In this document: positions 60,426 to 64,000 of the stretch, in pieces
Position numbering within the stretch: the first letter of the stretch is position 1
Layout of the letters: every line of letters starts with the position of its first letter
Assembly (NCBI GenBank): GCA_963840545.1
Contig: CAWIZE010000002.1
Location: forward strand, 930,001 to 994,000
Length of the DNA: 64,000 bases
Direction: 5' to 3'
DNA from: JAKAWQ01 sp963840545
GTDB taxonomy: Bacteria > Pseudomonadota > Alphaproteobacteria > Acetobacterales > Acetobacteraceae
Made by a program: the position numbers and the translations under genes
Notes under the pieces: generated by a model
What the model saw: the letters and a program-made list of their open reading frames with translations, nothing else
Told to the model about the DNA's origin: nothing
Database searches by the model: none

Positions 60426-61225
60426 AGCGGATTCCGACGCGGAGGAAAGCTCTGCACGAATTGGCGCTGAAAAATGAGAAAGGAAATCAGCAGCGGCGCG
60501 CTGCTGAGGAGGGTCGCCGCGGTGACGAGCGACCATTGCACGCCCTGATCGGGTGTCGCAAAAATTTCGAGCCCGACGGTCAGCGGCCGCGTGCTCACCG
60601 AATCGCTGATCACCAGCGGCCAGAGGAAGTCGTTCCAATGGTAGGCGACCGAAGTCAGCGCGAAGGCGACGTAGGTGCCGCGGCTCAGCGGCACATAGAC
60701 CTTCCATAGTCGCCCGAGCAGCGAGCAGCCCTCGAGCCGGGCGGCATCGTCGAGCTCGCTCGGGATGGTGCGGAAATTCTGCCGCAGCAGGAAGATCCCG
60801 AGCGCGGAACCGAGATAGGGAATGCCCATCGCCGGAATGGTGTTGGCCAGCCCGAGCCAGCTGATCTCACGGTAGTTCCAGACGAGCAGGATGCTGGGCG
60901 AGATCATGAGCTGAAGCAGCAGCGCGGCGAAAAGGAGGTCGCGCCCGGGAAAGCGGAGCCGGGCGAAGGCGAAGCCGGCGAGCGTGGCAAGCACGCACTG
61001 GCTGCCGACGGTGAAGGAGACGAGGAGGATCGTGTTGAGGAAGTAGCGCGCGAAGGGCGCGGCATTCCAGGCCTGCGCGAAGTTCGCCCAGGTCAGCGGC
61101 GCGAGCGGATCGAAGACCGTCGAATAGGCGGAGGGATGAACCGCGCTCCAGAGCGCATAGAGCAGGGGCAGCGCCCAGATCAGGCCGAAGAGCCACATCG
61201 GCGCCGCCGCGATGCTGCGTTTCAT
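60356..61225 (-). CDS. Sugar/glycerol-phosphate-type ABC permease (UgpE/MalG-like), C-terminus frameshifted
   Basis: Protein of 289 residues with six hydrophobic segments and the permease loop EGCSLLGRLWKVYVPLSRGT (EAA motif). The family usually ends QFVQSF(L/V)RVGIR. Here the frame reads QRQFVQSFPPRRNPLGG and runs on through the palindromic repeat to 60356. One base fewer in the CCTCC near 60441-60446 gives RVGIR and a stop at 60424-60426. Either a recent frameshift added about 30 residues or there is a sequence error. ATGA overlap with the upstream permease. Confidence 0.87.
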   Translation of the reverse strand: MKRSIAAAPMWLFGLIWALPLLYALWSAVHPSAYSTVFDPLAPLTWANFAQAWNAAPFARYFLNTILLVSFTVGSQCVLATLAGFAFARLRFPGRDLLFAALLLQLMISPSILLVWNYREISWLGLANTIPAMGIPYLGSALGIFLLRQNFRTIPSELDDAARLEGCSLLGRLWKVYVPLSRGTYVAFALTSVAYHWNDFLWPLVISDSVSTRPLTVGLEIFATPDQGVQWSLVTAATLLSSAPLLISFLIFQRQFVQSFPPRRNPLGGSGSAPAPRSGALPPTPLLGP

Positions 61226-62103
61226 CGGTAATGCACCCGCCGTCCGAAGAGCGCGAAGAGCAGGGCGGCGAGCGTGCTCAGGATCACCACCAGGACGATC
61301 GTCGCGGCCGCGGCGCTGTTGATGTCCCAGTCGCGGAAGCCGGCGGTGTACACGTAATAGAGCAGGAGCGAGGAGGCGTTGTCCGGCCCGCCCTGGGTCA
61401 TCTCCACCACGTGATCGACGACGCAGAAGGCATTGATCGTCGCGGTGACCATCACGAAGAGCGTTGTCGGCCCGAGCAGCGGCAGCGTGACGCGGCGGAA
61501 GAAATAGCGGTGCGAAGCACCCTCCAGCGACGCCGCCTCGTGCAGCACCGGCGGGATGTTCTGCAGCGCCGCCAGGTAGAAGATCATGAAGAAGCCGGCC
61601 TGCTTCCAGACCGCCACCATCATCATCGCCGGCAGCGCCGTCGCCGGATCGCCGAGCCAGTTGATGTCGCCGCGTCCGATCAGCCCGGTGAGGCGGTCGA
61701 GGAGCCCGTATTGCGGGGTGAAGAAGAAGAGCCAGATCGCGCCGACCGCGATCATCGGCAGCATGGTGGGCAGGAAGAAGAAAAGGCGGAGCGTGGCGCG
61801 CCCGGGGATCGCCCGGTTCACGCCGAGCGCCATCGCGAGCGCCAGCACGACGGAGGCCGGAACGGTGATGGCCGCATAGACGAGGTTGTTGATCAGGCTG
61901 GTGCGGAAGCTCGGGTCGGCGAAGAGGTCGAGATAATTCGCGAGCCCGACGAACCCGCCGCCATGCCCGGCGATCGGCGTCGCGTAGAGGCTGCTCGCCA
62001 GGGTGGCGAGCAGCGGCACGTTGGTGAAGGCGAAGATGAAGAGGGCGGCCGGCAAAACCAGCAGCCAGCCGCCCAGATTCGTCTCGCCGTCAGCACTGTC
62101 CAT
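61222..62103 (-). CDS. Sugar/glycerol-phosphate-type ABC permease (UgpA/MalF-like)
   Basis: Protein of 293 residues with six hydrophobic segments. GWLLVLPAALFIFAFTNVPL is the first helix, and the EAA loop is EAASLEGASHRYFFRRVTLP. AVWKQAGFFMIFYLAALQNI is typical of UgpA-like permeases. It pairs with the UgpE-like permease. The start lies 15 bp after the binding-protein stop. Confidence 0.9.
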   Translation of the reverse strand: MDSADGETNLGGWLLVLPAALFIFAFTNVPLLATLASSLYATPIAGHGGGFVGLANYLDLFADPSFRTSLINNLVYAAITVPASVVLALAMALGVNRAIPGRATLRLFFFLPTMLPMIAVGAIWLFFFTPQYGLLDRLTGLIGRGDINWLGDPATALPAMMMVAVWKQAGFFMIFYLAALQNIPPVLHEAASLEGASHRYFFRRVTLPLLGPTTLFVMVTATINAFCVVDHVVEMTQGGPDNASSLLLYYVYTAGFRDWDINSAAAATIVLVVILSTLAALLFALFGRRVHYR

Positions 62104-62118
62104 CAGAAAGCGACGGCC

Positions 62119-63420
62119 TCAGGCGTGCTGGTAGGGGCGGAGGATCGCGTCGGCGTCGGCCTGCGCCGCCTTGAGCGCCGCCGCCGGTGTCACGGTACCG
62201 GAAAGGGCCGCGGCGATCTGGTTCTCGAGGGCGACCTGCACGCGGGCGTCCTGGAAGGTGGAAAGCTCGCCGTGCGCGGCGGGCAGGAAGCTCTTCGGCC
62301 GCGCCGCCACGGGGTTCTTCGCGATATAGGCCTGCATGTTGGGCGCGCTGAAGGCGGGCTCGGTGACGCAGACATAGCCGGTGCGGATCGACCAGTCCGC
62401 CGCGCGCTCCGGCGTCGTCAGCCACTGCGCGAAACGCAGCGCGGCCCGCCGCTCGGCCGGCGAGGCGTGCTTGAAGATGTAGATATTGCCCCCGCCGACG
62501 ACCGTGCCCGGATTGGGGTTGCCCGCCGGCAGGGCGACGTCGAAGGGGAATTTCGCGCTCGCCGTGATGGTCGCGAGATTGCCCGAGCTGGTGCAGACGA
62601 TCGCCGTGCTGCCGCGCAGGAAGCCCGGCACCAGCGAGGACCAGTAGCTCACGCCGGCCGGCGTCGCATGATACGTCTTGGAGAGGCTCACCCAGTATTC
62701 GAGCGTGGCGATCGCCTTGGGGTCGTCGAAGAAAACCTTGGTGCCTTCGGCGTTCATCAGGTCGAACCCGTTGCCGCCGCAGAGCGCGCCGAACGTCCAG
62801 TGCCCGTTGGTGATGTCGGCGGGGAACTGAATGCCCCAGCTCGCCGGCGAGGCCCCGCGGTTGGTCAGCTTGCTCGCCGCCTCGGCCTGCGATTTCCAAT
62901 CGGTCGGGTAATGGTCCGGATCGAGCCCGGCCTTGGTGAAGGCCGCCTTGTTGTAGAAGAGGACCATGGTCGAGCGCTGGAACGGCACCGACCAGGTCTT
63001 GCCGCCGATGCGGGTGTTGACCATGAAGGCGGGCCAGAAGCTCGCGATCCAGTCCTCGTCCGCCTTGTCGAGCCCGATATCCTCGAGCGGGACGACGACG
63101 TCGAGCGCCTGCAAGGTGTGGATGTCGGCGGTCAGCATGACCGAGAATTGCGGCCCGTTGCCGCCGCGGATCGCGGTGACGGCCTTGGTCAGCGTGTCGG
63201 GGTAGGTGCCGGCATAGGTCGCCCTGACCGCAACCCCGGTCTCCTTCGTGTATTGCGCGCAATACTCCGCGATGATGCTCGCCATCGGCGCGCTGACGGT
63301 GACGGGGTAGAAGAAGTTCAGCTCCTTCACCTCCTGCGCGCGCAGGATCGCGGGCGCGGCGATGAGGCCGGCGGCGCCGGCGGTGCCGGCGAGCAGGGAA
63401 CGGCGGCGGATGGCGGACAT
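62119..63420 (-). CDS. Extracellular solute-binding protein, family 1 (UgpB-like)
   Basis: Protein of 433 residues. The leader MSAIRRRSLLAGTAGAAGLI contains twin arginines and ends at about ILRAQE, so Tat export is likely. The mature region starts VKELNFFYPVTVSAPMASII and includes VPFQRSTMVLFYNKAAFTKA and GGGNIYIFKHASPAERRAAL. The pattern matches glycerol-3-phosphate-type binding proteins (UgpB), though sugar binding is also possible. Confidence 0.9.
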   Translation of the reverse strand: MSAIRRRSLLAGTAGAAGLIAAPAILRAQEVKELNFFYPVTVSAPMASIIAEYCAQYTKETGVAVRATYAGTYPDTLTKAVTAIRGGNGPQFSVMLTADIHTLQALDVVVPLEDIGLDKADEDWIASFWPAFMVNTRIGGKTWSVPFQRSTMVLFYNKAAFTKAGLDPDHYPTDWKSQAEAASKLTNRGASPASWGIQFPADITNGHWTFGALCGGNGFDLMNAEGTKVFFDDPKAIATLEYWVSLSKTYHATPAGVSYWSSLVPGFLRGSTAIVCTSSGNLATITASAKFPFDVALPAGNPNPGTVVGGGNIYIFKHASPAERRAALRFAQWLTTPERAADWSIRTGYVCVTEPAFSAPNMQAYIAKNPVAARPKSFLPAAHGELSTFQDARVQVALENQIAAALSGTVTPAAALKAAQADADAILRPYQHA

Positions 63421-63459
63421 GGCAATGCTCCTTATTTCGCGATCAGGCGTCGGATCCGC

Positions 63460-64000
63460 TCAGGCGGCGCGCTCGCCGCTCTCGGCATCGAAGAGCGCGA
63501 CGGCGGAGGGGGGAAAGGCGGCGTGGAGCAGCGCGCCGGGAACGAGGTCGACGCGCCCCGGAGGCCGCAGCAGCACCGGCAGCGCCTCCTCGCCGCAGCG
63601 GCAATGCAGGACGGTGTCGGCACCGAGATATTCGCCCCGCTCGAGCCGGAGCGGCAGCCCCGCCTCGGCAATCTCCATCGCCTCGGGGCGGATCCCGGCG
63701 AGCAGGTTTTTCGCACCTGCCATGGCGATCGGCGGCACGCCCAGTGCCGGCCCTGACGTGCCGCGCACCACCATCGCCTCGCCCTGGCGGACGAGCGGCA
63801 GGAGGTTCATCGGCGGCGTGCCGACGAAGCGGGCCGCGAACACCGTCCGCGGCCGCCCATAAAGCGCGTCGGGCGGGGCGTCCTGCTCGATCCGGCCGCG
63901 GTTGAGCAGGATCACCCGATCGGCCATGCTCATCGCCTCGGTCTGGTCGTGCGTCACGTAGATCATCGTGATGCCGAGCCGGCGCTGCAGCGCCACGATC
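63460..64000 (-). CDS. ABC ATPase of the UgpC/MalK type, C-terminal part (cut by window edge)
   Basis: The last 180 codons of an ATPase that begins beyond the right edge. YVTHDQTEAMSMADRVILLN is the H-loop region, and a regulatory TOBE domain follows (GTPPMNLLPL, LAGIRPEAMEI). It is first in a minus-strand order of ATPase, binding protein and two permeases, spaced 39 bp from the binding-protein gene. Confidence 0.92.
   Translation of the reverse strand, partial: IVALQRRLGITMIYVTHDQTEAMSMADRVILLNRGRIEQDAPPDALYGRPRTVFAARFVGTPPMNLLPLVRQGEAMVVRGTSGPALGVPPIAMAGAKNLLAGIRPEAMEIAEAGLPLRLERGEYLGADTVLHCRCGEEALPVLLRPPGRVDLVPGALLHAAFPPSAVALFDAESGERAA

Noticed and set aside
61231..63756. 841-codon open frame on the plus strand
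   Set aside because: Antisense to the Ugp-like permease and binding-protein genes, which carry clear motifs.

Overview
The window reads as chromosome from a very GC-rich alphaproteobacterium, most likely Rhodospirillales/Acetobacteraceae. This rests on the alphaproteobacterial gene order of the division and cell-wall (dcw) cluster, a meso-DAP type MurE, strongly C-ending codons, and the insertion-sequence types present (IS110, IS1380 and a miniature element with IS5-like ends). The family-level assignment is inference.

Layout. 1-4342: the 5' end of a 5-oxoprolinase-type gene (edge-truncated), a TerB/DnaJ protein coupled to an AmpD-like amidase, an arylamine N-acetyltransferase, a universal stress protein and a terminase-small-subunit-like protein. 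4403-8809: an accessory segment bounded by two 99-bp direct repeats. It holds 3' stubs of hsdR and hsdS, an intact vapB beside a wrecked vapC, and a divergent LysR regulator/oxidoreductase pair. 8826-11560: a DpgC-like dioxygenase gene (frameshifted) behind a phenylacetate-CoA ligase-like gene. 11671-12077: RNase P RNA. 12464-31851: mraZ-rsmH-ftsL-ftsI-murE-murF-mraY-murD-ftsW-murG-murC-murB-ddl-ftsQ-ftsA-ftsZ, nearly all joined by ATGA or TGATG overlaps, followed by a PEP-CTERM gene and lpxC.

33877-47009: an MFS transporter, a PHB-depolymerase-type esterase, a ribbon-helix-helix regulator, and then an island of lower GC and gene debris. The island carries a DpnI-type endonuclease, an IS1380 remnant, a zinc-ribbon protein, an inverted DpnI 3' stub, a truncated IS110 transposase and a large two-frameshift ThuA-like gene. 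Small stress-type genes and a WYL regulator follow. 47241-52096 (minus): a probable aromatic-catabolic operon of phosphotransferase, DUF6285 protein, pcaH, an NMT1-like binding protein, pcaG and a zinc alcohol dehydrogenase. 52157-54393: a cupin dioxygenase-like gene, ogt, an AlkA glycosylase and tatA. 54534-60305: a branched-chain-type ABC transporter (permease, fused permease-ATPase, ATPase, binding protein) with a metallo-hydrolase. 60356-64000 (minus): a Ugp-like sugar/glycerol-phosphate ABC transporter whose ATPase gene runs off the right edge.

Two kinds of DNA behaviour cut across the gene content. First, short tandem repeats of 12, 15 or 18 bp sit in frame inside conserved genes (rsmH, ftsL, ftsZ, pcaG, pcaH). 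Second, a family of GC-rich palindromes is scattered between genes and in three places supplies coding sequence: the amino-terminal region of murG and the carboxy-terminal ends of a metallo-hydrolase and an ABC permease. The 3' end of ftsZ also exists twice, in direct orientation, around the PEP-CTERM gene. All statements come from reading the sequence and from family knowledge; no database search was run.
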